Source: Streptomyces sp. Isolate_45
Lineage (GTDB): Bacteria; Actinomycetota; Actinomycetes; Streptomycetales; Streptomycetaceae
Assembly: GCF_024721315.2 (NCBI RefSeq)
Contig: NZ_JANFAK020000080.1
Coordinates: forward strand, 1-39,263
DNA length: 39,263 nucleotides
Direction of reading: 5' to 3'
Shown: positions 15,803-23,392 of the stretch, one piece after another
Numbering within the stretch: the first letter of the stretch is position 1
Layout of the letters: the number at the start of each line of letters is the position of its first letter
Program-made: the position numbers and the translations under genes
The notes under the pieces: model-generated
The model's database searches: none
Told to the model about the DNA's origin: nothing
Seen by the model: the letters and a program-made list of their open reading frames with translations, nothing else

Positions 15803-16627
15803 TCACCCTCGGACGCCCGGAGGGCCTCCTCCCGGCTCCGAAGCCGAGCGCGGCGGCGGGATCACCGCGCCGGGAGTGACCAGTCCGGTCTCGTAGGCCA
15901 GGACGACCGCCTGCGCCCGGTCCCGCAGGGCCAGCTTGGCGAAGATCCGTGCCACGTGCGTCTTCACGGTGGCTTCGCTGAGCGTCAGTTCCCGGGCCAG
16001 TTCGGCGTTGGACAGCCCGTGGCCCATCAACGTCAGCACCTCGCGCTCGCGCGGGGTCAGCGCGGCGAGGTCCCGGTGCGGGGCCGGCTCCGCCCGCGGT
16101 GCGGCGGCCGGAGCGCACCGCTCGACCAGCCGGCGGGTGATCGACGGCGAGAGCAACGCGTCGCCCGTGCCCACCAGCCGTACGGCGGCCGCCAGGTGTG
16201 CGGGCGTGACGTCCTTGAGCAGGAACCCGCTGGCTCCGGCGGCGAGGGCGGCGTAGACGTACTGGTCGAGGTCGAAGGTGGTCAGCATGATCACCCGGGT
16301 CGCCGGGAGCTCCGCGAGGATCCTCCGGGCGGCCTCCAGGCCGTCCATGTTGGGCATCCGGATGTCGAGCAGAACGACGTCGGGGCGCACCCGGCGGGCC
16401 GTGGCCACCGCCTCGGCCCCGTCGGCGGCCACGCCCACCACATCGATCCCCCGGGCCGTCAGGATCATCCGGAAGCCGGTCCGGACGAGTTCCTGATCGT
16501 CCGCGATCACCACCCGGGGTGCCGTAGCCTCCCCCGCCTCCCCGAACCCGAACCCCGCCTCGAACCCCGCCTCGGACTCCGCCCCCGTATCCGCCCCCGG
16601 TACACGCACCGGCTCGGGCGCCGTCAC
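15803..16627 (-). CDS. NarL/LuxR-type response regulator
   Basis: The 274-residue regulator has a receiver domain from about 38 with Asp43-Asp44 and phosphoacceptor Asp88 (VVLLDIRMP), Thr in MLTTF and Lys in FLLKD. A LuxR-type DNA-binding domain follows at about 190-255 (LTPREREVLTLMGHGLSNAELARELTLSEATVKTHVARIFAKL). The first 37 residues are an unusual acidic Gly/Phe/Glu-rich extension from imperfect 12-bp repeats. The GTG start overlaps the kinase stop (GTGA), so kinase and regulator form one operon. It probably activates or represses the divergent ABC exporter genes. Confidence 0.92.
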   Translation of the reverse strand: MTAPEPVRVPGADTGAESEAGFEAGFGFGEAGEATAPRVVIADDQELVRTGFRMILTARGIDVVGVAADGAEAVATARRVRPDVVLLDIRMPNMDGLEAARRILAELPATRVIMLTTFDLDQYVYAALAAGASGFLLKDVTPAHLAAAVRLVGTGDALLSPSITRRLVERCAPAAAPRAEPAPHRDLAALTPREREVLTLMGHGLSNAELARELTLSEATVKTHVARIFAKLALRDRAQAVVLAYETGLVTPGAVIPPPRSASEPGGGPPGVRG

Positions 16628-17532
16628 GGCCGGTCCAGGGGCAGGCGGGCGCGGACGCGGTATCCGCCGCCGAGGCGGCGGCGGGCATCGAGGTCGCCGC
16701 CGTAGACGGCCACCCGCTCGCGCAGTCCGAGCAGTCCCCGGCCCGTCCCGTCGGCCTTCGCCACCCCTGCCGGCGCCGAAGGCACCGCACCCCCGCCCGT
16801 GCCCGCCGCCGGCCCGTCCGACAGTACGCTCGGACCGGTGTTGAGCACCTCCACCCGCAGCGCGTGGTCGGCGTACCTCACCGTCACCTCGGCTCTCCCC
16901 CCGTTCCCGTGCTTGAGCGCATTGGTCAGCGCCTCCTGGATGATGCGGTAGGCCGTCACGTCGATCCCGGCCGGCAGGGTGCGCGGTTCCCCGGATATGC
17001 GCACCTCCACCGGCAGCCCGGCGAAGGCTATCCGGTCGATGAGGGGGCCCAGTCGGCTCAGGCTCGGCTGCGGCGTCAGTTCCCCGGCGCCCGCGTACGG
17101 CTCGTCCTCGCCGTCCTGGGCGGGCGCCAACAGACCCAGCAGGTTGCGCAGTTCGGTCATCGTCGTGCGCCCGGCGTCCTCGACGGCCCCCATCGCGGCC
17201 GCCGCCTCCTGCGGCATGGTCGCCAGCACCTCGCGGGCGGCTCCGGCCTGCACGATCATGAGGCTCACGTTGTGGCTGACGATGTCGTGCAACTCGGCCG
17301 CTATTCTGGCCCGCTCGGCGTCGACCGCACTGCGGCTCGCGCTCTCGCGTTCACGTTCCAGGAGCCACCCGCGCTCCCCGAGAGCCGCTCGATGCGCGCG
17401 CCGCTCCCGCGCCAGCGCAATCCACAGGCCGCCCACCGCGCACAACGCCAACACCAGGCACGCGGCACCCAACACGCCGCCCGTCCGCCATCCCACCCCG
17501 TCCGCCCCCATCCACCGTCCACCATGTGCCAT
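16624..17532 (-). CDS. Sensor histidine kinase (HisKA_3), single transmembrane segment
   Basis: The 302-residue kinase has one hydrophobic segment at about 19-41, a basic linker and a dimerisation domain with His82 in ELHDIVSHNVSLMIVQ. The ATPase domain has N-box EALTNALKHG and G-box DGTGRGLLGLRERV. Typical family members carry four or more N-terminal helices, so this one is short and has almost no external sensing domain. Sensing may occur in the membrane or through the neighbouring permease, as in peptide-detoxification modules. Start ATG at 17532. It shares an operon with the response regulator. Confidence 0.88.
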   Translation of the reverse strand: MAHGGRWMGADGVGWRTGGVLGAACLVLALCAVGGLWIALARERRAHRAALGERGWLLERERESASRSAVDAERARIAAELHDIVSHNVSLMIVQAGAAREVLATMPQEAAAAMGAVEDAGRTTMTELRNLLGLLAPAQDGEDEPYAGAGELTPQPSLSRLGPLIDRIAFAGLPVEVRISGEPRTLPAGIDVTAYRIIQEALTNALKHGNGGRAEVTVRYADHALRVEVLNTGPSVLSDGPAAGTGGGAVPSAPAGVAKADGTGRGLLGLRERVAVYGGDLDARRRLGGGYRVRARLPLDRP

Positions 17533-17690
17533 GTGCCCGTCCCGGCCACCGCCCGCGTCCCCGTACCTCCCGCGAACCGGCTTCCGACCGAAGATCGTTA
17601 CGTCTCAAGCGTCGCAGCCCGAGCCGTAATCCGCATCCCTCCCCCGAGCCCACTCGCGTACATCCCCAGGATGACCCCGCCGCCCCTTTG

Positions 17691-17703
17691 CACCCCCGGG
17701 GTG
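17691..17703. promoter_or_regulatory. Candidate response-regulator site CACCCC-C-GGGGTG
   Basis: A 6-bp inverted repeat with one central base lies 37 bases upstream of the exporter ATPase start, and another CACCCC half-site sits at 17719-17724. A TAAGTT at 17728-17733 could be a -10 element for a very short leader. The position suits control by the divergent two-component system. Confidence 0.4.
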
Positions 17704-17739
17704 ACGTCCGCGCCACGGCACCCCTTCTAAGTTCGGGGC

Positions 17740-18495
17740 ATGACAACTGATCATGAAGGTGTGCGGCCGGTCGTCGTCCGACTGGACGGCGTGCACAAGG
17801 AGTACGGCGACGCGAAGGCCCTGGACGGCCTCTCGTTGGAGATCCGCAAGGGCGACGCCGTCGCCGTGATGGGACCGTCGGGGTGCGGCAAGTCCACGCT
17901 GCTGAACATGGTGGCCGGCCTGGACCGGCCGACCGCCGGCACGGTCGAGGTCCAGGGCCACGACCTGGGGAGCCTGACCGAGACGGGCCTGGCCCTGTTC
18001 CGCCGCCGCGACGTCGGAATGATCTTCCAGTTCTTCAACCTCATCGACGACCTGCCGGCCCTCGACAACGTCGCCCTGGCGGCCCAGTTGACCGGCGTGT
18101 CCGCCCGTCAGGCGCGCCGCCGCGCCCTGGAGCTCCTCGACGAGCTCGGCATCGCGGACCGCCGCGACCACTACCCGGCGACGCTCAGCGGCGGAGAGCG
18201 TCAACGGGTGGCCGTCGCACGGGCCTTGATGAACCGTCCGGCCCTGCTGCTGGCCGACGAGCCCACCGGCGCCCTCGACAGCCGAGCCGGCGAGCAGGTG
18301 ATGGACCTGCTGATCGACCTCAACCAGATCGGCCAGACCCTCCTGATCGTCACCCACGACCCGCACCTGGCCACGCGCTGCGCAAGCCGGCTGGTCGAGG
18401 TCGCCGACGGTCGGGTGGCCCGTGAGACCACCTTGCACGAGAGCGCCGCGGGCCACGGCCCCCTGGGCGGGGACCCGCTGGGGGTGAGCGCGTGA
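17740..18495 (+). CDS. ABC exporter ATPase (MacB/LolD type)
   Basis: This 251-residue ATPase shows Walker A GPSGCGKSTLLN, Q-loop FQFFNLIDDLPALDNV, signature LSGGERQR, Walker B LLLADEPTGALD and H-loop VTHDPHLA. The FFNLI Q-loop and EPTGALD pattern are those of MacB/BceA ATPases that drive FtsX-type permeases, which extract or export peptides, lipids or lipoproteins from the membrane. ATG at 17740 is close to a possible -10 and no clear ribosome-binding site is visible, so the message may be nearly leaderless. The stop overlaps the permease GTG. The divergent two-component genes suggest inducible expression. Confidence 0.92.
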   Translation: MTTDHEGVRPVVVRLDGVHKEYGDAKALDGLSLEIRKGDAVAVMGPSGCGKSTLLNMVAGLDRPTAGTVEVQGHDLGSLTETGLALFRRRDVGMIFQFFNLIDDLPALDNVALAAQLTGVSARQARRRALELLDELGIADRRDHYPATLSGGERQRVAVARALMNRPALLLADEPTGALDSRAGEQVMDLLIDLNQIGQTLLIVTHDPHLATRCASRLVEVADGRVARETTLHESAAGHGPLGGDPLGVSA

Positions 18496-20801
18496 GCGCC
18501 GTGTGGAGGGCCGCGCGGGCCGCCGTCCGGCGCCGCAGGGTCCAGACGACGGTCATCGGTCTCGTCGTCCTGTGCGCGACCACGACGGTACTGCTCGCCC
18601 TCGCCCTCCTCTCCGCCGCCTCCGCGCCCTTCGACAGGGCCTATTCCGCCCAGCGCGGCGCGCACGTGTCGGCGACGTACGACCCCGCGAGGGTCTCGGA
18701 CGCCCAACTGGCCGAAACCGCGCGGCGCCCCGGGGTCGCGGCCGCCTCGGGTCCGTTCCACCAGGCCGTCGTCACGGTGCCCGGGGACTGGCTCTGGATG
18801 CCGCGCGGCCCGCTCACCGTGGTCGGCCGGGCGGGTCCCGACGGGCCGGTGGACCGGATCGACGTGCTGGCGGGCCGTTGGGCCTCCGCGCCCGGGGAGA
18901 TCGTCGTCAACTGGGACATCGGCGGCTCGCCCTACGAGGATCTGCTGGGCACGAGGCTGGAGTCCCCGGGGCTGCCGGCGCTCACGGTGGTGGGCTTCGC
19001 CACCAGCATGAGCGGCTCGGCCGGGGCCTGGGTCACCCCGGAGCAGGTGACGCAGCTCCGGCCCGCGTCGGTCCAGATGCTCTACCGGTTCACGGACGCC
19101 TCCTCCCCCGCCGCCGTCCGGGACGGACTGGCCGGGACCGTCGCCGGGTTGCCGGAGGGGTCCCTGACGGCTTCCCAGTCCTACTTCACCCTCAAGAAGG
19201 CCTTCTCCTCCCGGGCCGACGCCTATCTGCCGTTCATGGGGCTCTTCGGCGTCCTGGGCCTGCTCGTCTCCGCACTGATCGTCGCCAACGTGGTCAGCGG
19301 GGCGGTGGTCGCCGGCTACCGGCACATCGGTGTGCTCAAGGCCATGGGCTTCACCCCGAACCAGGTCGTGGCCGTCTACCTGACGATGACCGGGGTGCCC
19401 GCCGTCGTCGGGTGCCTGCTCGGCACCCTGGCCGGCGGTGCGCTGGCCGGGCCCTTCCTGCAGGTCGCCTTCTCGGGGACGGAGACCGGCAACGCCGTCG
19501 TCAACACCGTCGACCCGTGGGTCCACGCCGTCTGCCTGCTGGGATTTCCCGCCCTCGTCCTGGTCACGGCGCTGGTCCCCGCGCTGCGGGCGCACCGGCT
19601 GCCGGCGGCGCGGGCGATCAGCTCGGCGGGGGTGTCGCGGGCCGGGCGCGGGCTGCGCGTCCAGCGCGCGCTCGCCGCCACCGGACTGCCGACCCCCGTC
19701 GGCCTGGGCCTCGGCCAGCCGTTCGCCCGCCCGGCCCGCACGCTCATGACCATGGCCGCGATCGTCCTCGGCGTCACCACGGTCACCGTGTCCACGGGTC
19801 TGACCGGGACGATGTTGGCGTACGCGGAGACGGGCCCGGGCGGCGGCGGCCCCACGGTCACCGTCCAGACGGGCGCTCCGCTCAACGGGTTGCCGTCGCT
19901 GCGGCTCGGTGACGCCGAGATCGAGGAGCGGCTGCGCTCCCTGCCGGGCGCCCTTGAGGTCCGGGCCAGCGCCCTGTCACAGGTGAGCCTGGTCGGGTAC
20001 ACGCAGCCCGTGTTCGCCGACTTCCACCGGGGGGACCTTTCCTCCTACGCCTCCCGGCTCGCGGACGGCCGCGTGCCCCGGGCGGCGGGCGAGGTCGTGG
20101 CCGGACCCGGGTTCCTGACCGAGCGGGGGCTCTCGGTCGGCAGTGGGATCACGCTGGAGCTGGACGGCAGGCGGGTGTCGGGAACCGTCGTCGGCGAGCT
20201 CGTCGACGGTGACGCCCGCGCGTTCAGCACGTCCTGGGAAACCCTGAGGGTGCTCGCGCCGGAAGTACGGGCCCGGCAGTACCAGGTGGGGCTCGCGCCC
20301 GGATCGGACGCCCGCGCGTACGCGGCCGCCGTCGACGCGCTCGACCCCGGGCTGCGCGCCGAGGTGAACGAATTCGGCAGCGCCGCGACCACCGTCGTCG
20401 TCGGCTTCTCCTCGGTGTTCACCGTCCTGCTGTCGGTCGTCACGGCGCTCGGGGTCTTCAACACGGTGCTGCTGAACGTCAGGGAGCGGCGCCGCGACCT
20501 CGGGATGCTGAAGTCGATCGGCATGACCCCGCGGCAGGTGATGGTGATGACGGTGACGTCCGTGACGGGTGTGGGGGCGGTCGCGGGCCTGATCGGGATC
20601 CCGTTGGGGATGGTGGCGCACCGCCTGATCGTCGACAACGTGGGGATCGTGTCCTTCACCGAGTCCATGAAGGACGTCTGGCACGCCCCGCAGTTGGCCG
20701 GCCTGCTGCTGGCGGGGGTGGTCATCGCGGTGCTGGGCGCCCTCGTGCCGGCCCGGTCCGCCGCGCGGACCACGATCGCGGCCGCGCTGCACACCGAGTG
20801 A
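18492..20801 (+). CDS. FtsX-type ABC exporter permease (769 aa)
   Basis: The protein has an N-terminal helix at about 17-40, an extracellular domain to about 240, and a first FtsX helix bundle (about 244-375, containing GVLKAMGFTPNQVVAVYL). A second extracellular domain follows a helix near 415-440, with a final bundle at about 630-765 containing NVRERRRDLGMLKSIGMTPRQVM. The duplicated FtsX modules and two ectodomains are typical of long actinobacterial MacB-like permeases that work with one ATPase. GTG at 18492 overlaps the ATPase stop. The substrate is unknown; peptide antibiotics or envelope components are plausible because of the adjacent two-component system. Confidence 0.9.
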   Translation: MSAVWRAARAAVRRRRVQTTVIGLVVLCATTTVLLALALLSAASAPFDRAYSAQRGAHVSATYDPARVSDAQLAETARRPGVAAASGPFHQAVVTVPGDWLWMPRGPLTVVGRAGPDGPVDRIDVLAGRWASAPGEIVVNWDIGGSPYEDLLGTRLESPGLPALTVVGFATSMSGSAGAWVTPEQVTQLRPASVQMLYRFTDASSPAAVRDGLAGTVAGLPEGSLTASQSYFTLKKAFSSRADAYLPFMGLFGVLGLLVSALIVANVVSGAVVAGYRHIGVLKAMGFTPNQVVAVYLTMTGVPAVVGCLLGTLAGGALAGPFLQVAFSGTETGNAVVNTVDPWVHAVCLLGFPALVLVTALVPALRAHRLPAARAISSAGVSRAGRGLRVQRALAATGLPTPVGLGLGQPFARPARTLMTMAAIVLGVTTVTVSTGLTGTMLAYAETGPGGGGPTVTVQTGAPLNGLPSLRLGDAEIEERLRSLPGALEVRASALSQVSLVGYTQPVFADFHRGDLSSYASRLADGRVPRAAGEVVAGPGFLTERGLSVGSGITLELDGRRVSGTVVGELVDGDARAFSTSWETLRVLAPEVRARQYQVGLAPGSDARAYAAAVDALDPGLRAEVNEFGSAATTVVVGFSSVFTVLLSVVTALGVFNTVLLNVRERRRDLGMLKSIGMTPRQVMVMTVTSVTGVGAVAGLIGIPLGMVAHRLIVDNVGIVSFTESMKDVWHAPQLAGLLLAGVVIAVLGALVPARSAARTTIAAALHTE

Positions 20802-20833
20802 CCGCGGCCGCCGCGCACCGGGCCGGGCCCCCG

Positions 20834-21769
20834 TCAGTCGGGATCGCCCTCCCGGGGCGTCCGCAGGGCTCGGAGGCGGTCCTGCGCTGCGGTGGCCGCG
20901 TCCCGGGCCTCCTTCGCGGCCCGGCCGGCCTCGCGGTGGCGGGCCTCGGCGCCGGTGACCGCCGTGTAGGCCCGGTCGCGTTCGTCCCTCGCGCGCTCGG
21001 CCTCCCTTCCCAGACGGGCGGCCTCGGCGTCGGCGTCCGCCGCCGACGCCACCGCGCGCCGACGGGCCTCGTCGGCCTCGCGCAGCTCCTCCTCACGGGC
21101 GGAGGCGACCCGTTCGGCGTCCTCGGCGGCGGCCCGCGCCGCCTCCAGCAGCCCTTCGCGGTCGGCGTCGGGGGTCGCGCCGACGCCGGTGTCGGCCCGG
21201 GCGCCGGCCCCACCGCCCGCGTCCGCGTCCGCCCCGTCGGCGTCCTGGCGCCGCCCGGCCGCCGCCCGTACGGCGTCCGGGTCGACCGCGGGGAACTCCG
21301 GTTCCGGCTCGGGGGTCCGTACGAGCCGGCCCGACGCCCACTCCGCGGACGCCTCGGGTCCGGCCAGGACCGCGTACAGGATCCGCTCCACCTCCCGCAC
21401 CACCGGCTCCGAGATCGGCGAGCCCGCCTCGGCGGCGAGCCGGCCGGCCTCACGGGCGAGGGCGCCGATCACCACGTGCTGCTGGTGGGACAGGGCCCGC
21501 AACCGCTCGCCGTCCAGCGCGTGGTGCGCGGAGCGCAGCGCCTGCGCGAGCTGGAGGAACTGCTCGGCCTCCTCGGGCTGGGACCGCACGAGCAGGTTCG
21601 AGGCCCAGGCGGCCAGGGTGGGCCGGCGCAGGGCCGTGATCCGCCGGGCGGCCTCCGGTCCGTCCTCCTTCTTCGCGCGGGCCGCGGCCTCCGCCCGCGC
21701 CGCCGTGAAGCCCGATGGGTGCGCCGCGTACAGCGCGTCGATGACCTCGTCCACGTCCACGCGCCCCAC
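20834..21769 (-). CDS. Coiled-coil hypothetical protein (311 aa)
   Basis: No named family is recognised with confidence. Residues 1-150 form a predicted helical domain (VDEVIDALYAAHPSGFTAARAEAAARAKKEDG...RRPTLAAWASNLLVRSQPEEAEQFLQLAQALR) of a type seen as conserved hypothetical in streptomycetes. Residues 150-205 are Pro/Ala/Asp-rich linker, and 207-300 is an Ala/Glu/Arg heptad-rich coiled coil. It is cytoplasmic, with no signal or membrane segment. The gene is convergent with the FtsX permease 32 bases away and appears to be transcribed alone. Confidence 0.7.
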   Translation of the reverse strand: MGRVDVDEVIDALYAAHPSGFTAARAEAAARAKKEDGPEAARRITALRRPTLAAWASNLLVRSQPEEAEQFLQLAQALRSAHHALDGERLRALSHQQHVVIGALAREAGRLAAEAGSPISEPVVREVERILYAVLAGPEASAEWASGRLVRTPEPEPEFPAVDPDAVRAAAGRRQDADGADADAGGGAGARADTGVGATPDADREGLLEAARAAAEDAERVASAREEELREADEARRRAVASAADADAEAARLGREAERARDERDRAYTAVTGAEARHREAGRAAKEARDAATAAQDRLRALRTPREGDPD

Positions 21770-21904
21770 TCTCGGCCATCACCGGCCGGCCGCGCGGTAC
21801 CGGGTCCGCCCCGCGCCGCCGGGCGGGCGCACGGGTGCCCCGGGCGGGTGAGGAAGATCGCCGGAACGGGTCAGCGGGGCGCCCCGCGCGGGTGAAGTGT
21901 GCGC

Positions 21905-21937
21905 ACGGGCCGGTTCCCCGACCGGGGCGGGGCCCGT
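21905..21937 (+). promoter_or_regulatory. Leader hairpin just before the STAS gene ribosome-binding site
   Basis: ACGGGCC (21905-21911) pairs with GGCCCGT (21931-21937), with an inner CCCC/GGGG stem. The structure ends one base before TGGAGGGG, so it could modulate ribosome access. It could also be coincidental in such GC-rich sequence. Confidence 0.3.
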
Positions 21938-21947
21938 TGGAGGGGTC

Positions 21948-22430
21948 ATGAACGCTCCCATAAACGCCCCGATACTGCCCGCGGCCCGCGCTCTGACCGC
22001 CCCGTCCGCCCCGACCGCCTCAGCCGCCCCGACCGTCCCGCCCGGTCCGCCGGAGCCCCCCGATCCGCGCGCACCGGCCCGGTCGACCGACGCGGGGCCG
22101 GATGCCGGTCCGGACCCGCTCCCCCGCATACGGTCCGCGCTCCACGACGGCGTCCTCACCGTCGCCCTGGCCGGCGAGTTCGACCACTTCACCTGCGCCC
22201 CCCTGCGCGGGCTCCTCGACGAAGGAGCCGTGCGCGGCGCACGCCACCTCGTCCTCGACGCGGCCCTGGTCTCCTTCTGCGACTCCGCCCTGCTGGACGT
22301 GCTGGACCGGTGGGTCCTGAGCGGCCGTTCCTGGGAGTCGACCGGCGCCTCCCGTTCCGCCCGGCTCCTGTTCTCCCTGGAGGCGCGGATCCGGCCGGGG
22401 CACGGCGTCCGGCAGGGGGTGGGTCGGTGA
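21948..22430 (+). CDS. STAS-domain protein (anti-sigma factor antagonist-like)
   Basis: ATG at 21948 follows GGAGGGG and gives 160 residues. The first 58 are a Pro/Ala-rich disordered lead built from imperfect repeats. A STAS fold follows at about 60-130: LTVALAGEFDHFTCAPLRGLLDEG, then HLVLDAALVSFCDSALLDVLDRW, where the Asp-Ser pair matches the phosphorylatable serine position in SpoIIAA/RsbV-like antagonists. The last 30 residues (SWESTGASRSARLLFSLEAR...) are Arg/Ser-rich and do not look like the normal final strand and helix of the domain, so the C-terminus may be altered or frameshifted. It probably takes part in partner switching. Confidence 0.7.
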   Translation: MNAPINAPILPAARALTAPSAPTASAAPTVPPGPPEPPDPRAPARSTDAGPDAGPDPLPRIRSALHDGVLTVALAGEFDHFTCAPLRGLLDEGAVRGARHLVLDAALVSFCDSALLDVLDRWVLSGRSWESTGASRSARLLFSLEARIRPGHGVRQGVGR

Positions 22431-22621
22431 CCTTCGCGGCTCTCACGCTGATCCCGCTGCTGCTGGCCCTCGCACTGGCCCGTCGGCTGCCGCCCGTCCC
22501 GGAGCACCCGAGGCCGGCCGTCAGCCCGTCGGCTCCTCCACGATCCGGCCGTCGCGCAACTCCACCACGCAGTCGGCGAGTTCGATCATCGCCGGATCGT
22601 GGGTGGCGACCAGTGCGGTGA
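22427..22621 (+). CDS. Possible small membrane peptide coupled to the STAS gene
   Basis: A GTG at 22427 overlaps the STAS stop in GTGA form and opens a 64-codon frame whose first 20 residues are a hydrophobic helix (TFAALTLIPLLLALALARR). The rest is Pro/Arg-rich and overlaps the end of the opposite-strand ATPase by about 100 bases, so codon support is poor. It may be the misframed tail of the STAS gene, or chance. Confidence 0.2.
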   Translation: MTFAALTLIPLLLALALARRLPPVPEHPRPAVSPSAPPRSGRRATPPRSRRVRSSPDRGWRPVR

Positions 22622-23234
22622 CCCCCTCGCTGCGCACCACGGCGCGCAGCAGCCGCATGATGGAGCGGCCGGTCTCGGAGTCCAGCTGGCCGGTGGGCTC
22701 GTCCGCGATGATCAGGGCGGGCTCATTGGCCAGCGCGCGGGCCACGGCGACGCGCTGCTGCTGACCTCCCGAGAGTTCGCCGGGGCGCTGCTCGGCGTGG
22801 TCGGCGAGACCGACCAGCGCCAGCAGCGTGCGGACGCGTTCCTCGCGCCGCTTCGCCGGGACCTTGCGCATCCGCATCGGTACGCCGATGTTCTCGGCGG
22901 CGGTCAGCACCGGGATCAGTCCGAAGGACTGGAAGACGAAGCCGATCCGATCGCGGCGCAGGGCGAGCAGTCCGTCCTCGTCCAGCCCGGCCAGGTCGGT
23001 TCCGTCGAGTTCGACGGTGCCGCCGGTCGGGGTGTCGAGCCCCCCGACGAGGTTCAGCAGCGTGGTCTTGCCGGAGCCCGACCGGCCCTTGAGCGCGGTG
23101 AGTTCACCACGTCGCGCCTCGAACGTGACGCCCCTCAGGGCGTGTACGGCGCGTTCTCCCGTACCGAAGCTCTTGCGCAGGTCGCGCACCACCATCATGG
23201 ACGTCACGGTGGCCCCGTTCTCCTGCTGGGTCAT
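22521..23234 (-). CDS. ABC exporter ATPase (MacB/LolD type), divergent
   Basis: The 237-residue ATPase has Walker A GRSGSGKTTLLN, Q-loop FQSFGLIPVLTAAENI, signature LSGGQQQR, Walker B LIIADEPTGQLD and H-loop ATHDPAMI. ATG at 23234 (MTQQENGATV) is chosen over an ATG at 23291 because GAGGGGAA lies at the right distance before it. It is transcribed away from two giant FtsX permeases that have their own ATPase downstream. It probably serves one of those permeases, giving the locus two ATPases for two permeases. A CATATT in the A/T-rich stretch upstream could be its -10. Confidence 0.9.
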   Translation of the reverse strand: MTQQENGATVTSMMVVRDLRKSFGTGERAVHALRGVTFEARRGELTALKGRSGSGKTTLLNLVGGLDTPTGGTVELDGTDLAGLDEDGLLALRRDRIGFVFQSFGLIPVLTAAENIGVPMRMRKVPAKRREERVRTLLALVGLADHAEQRPGELSGGQQQRVAVARALANEPALIIADEPTGQLDSETGRSIMRLLRAVVRSEGVTALVATHDPAMIELADCVVELRDGRIVEEPTG

Positions 23235-23392
23235 GGTGAACTTCCCCTCGGACCGGCTCGCTTGCGCACCTTCGATTCCGAATATGCTCATCTGTCACAT
23301 GAAACACGCAAGTCCCTTCCACTGTCCGATCGAATCTGACAGCATCGTCCGCTATCCGGTGCCAAGGGTCCGGATGGGGGGAAGGAAGGCAC

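Noticed and set aside
16545..16600. Distinct repeat element in the response regulator lead
   Set aside because: Only two or three imperfect GAACCCCGCCTC copies are present, too few to call separately from the low-complexity N-terminus.
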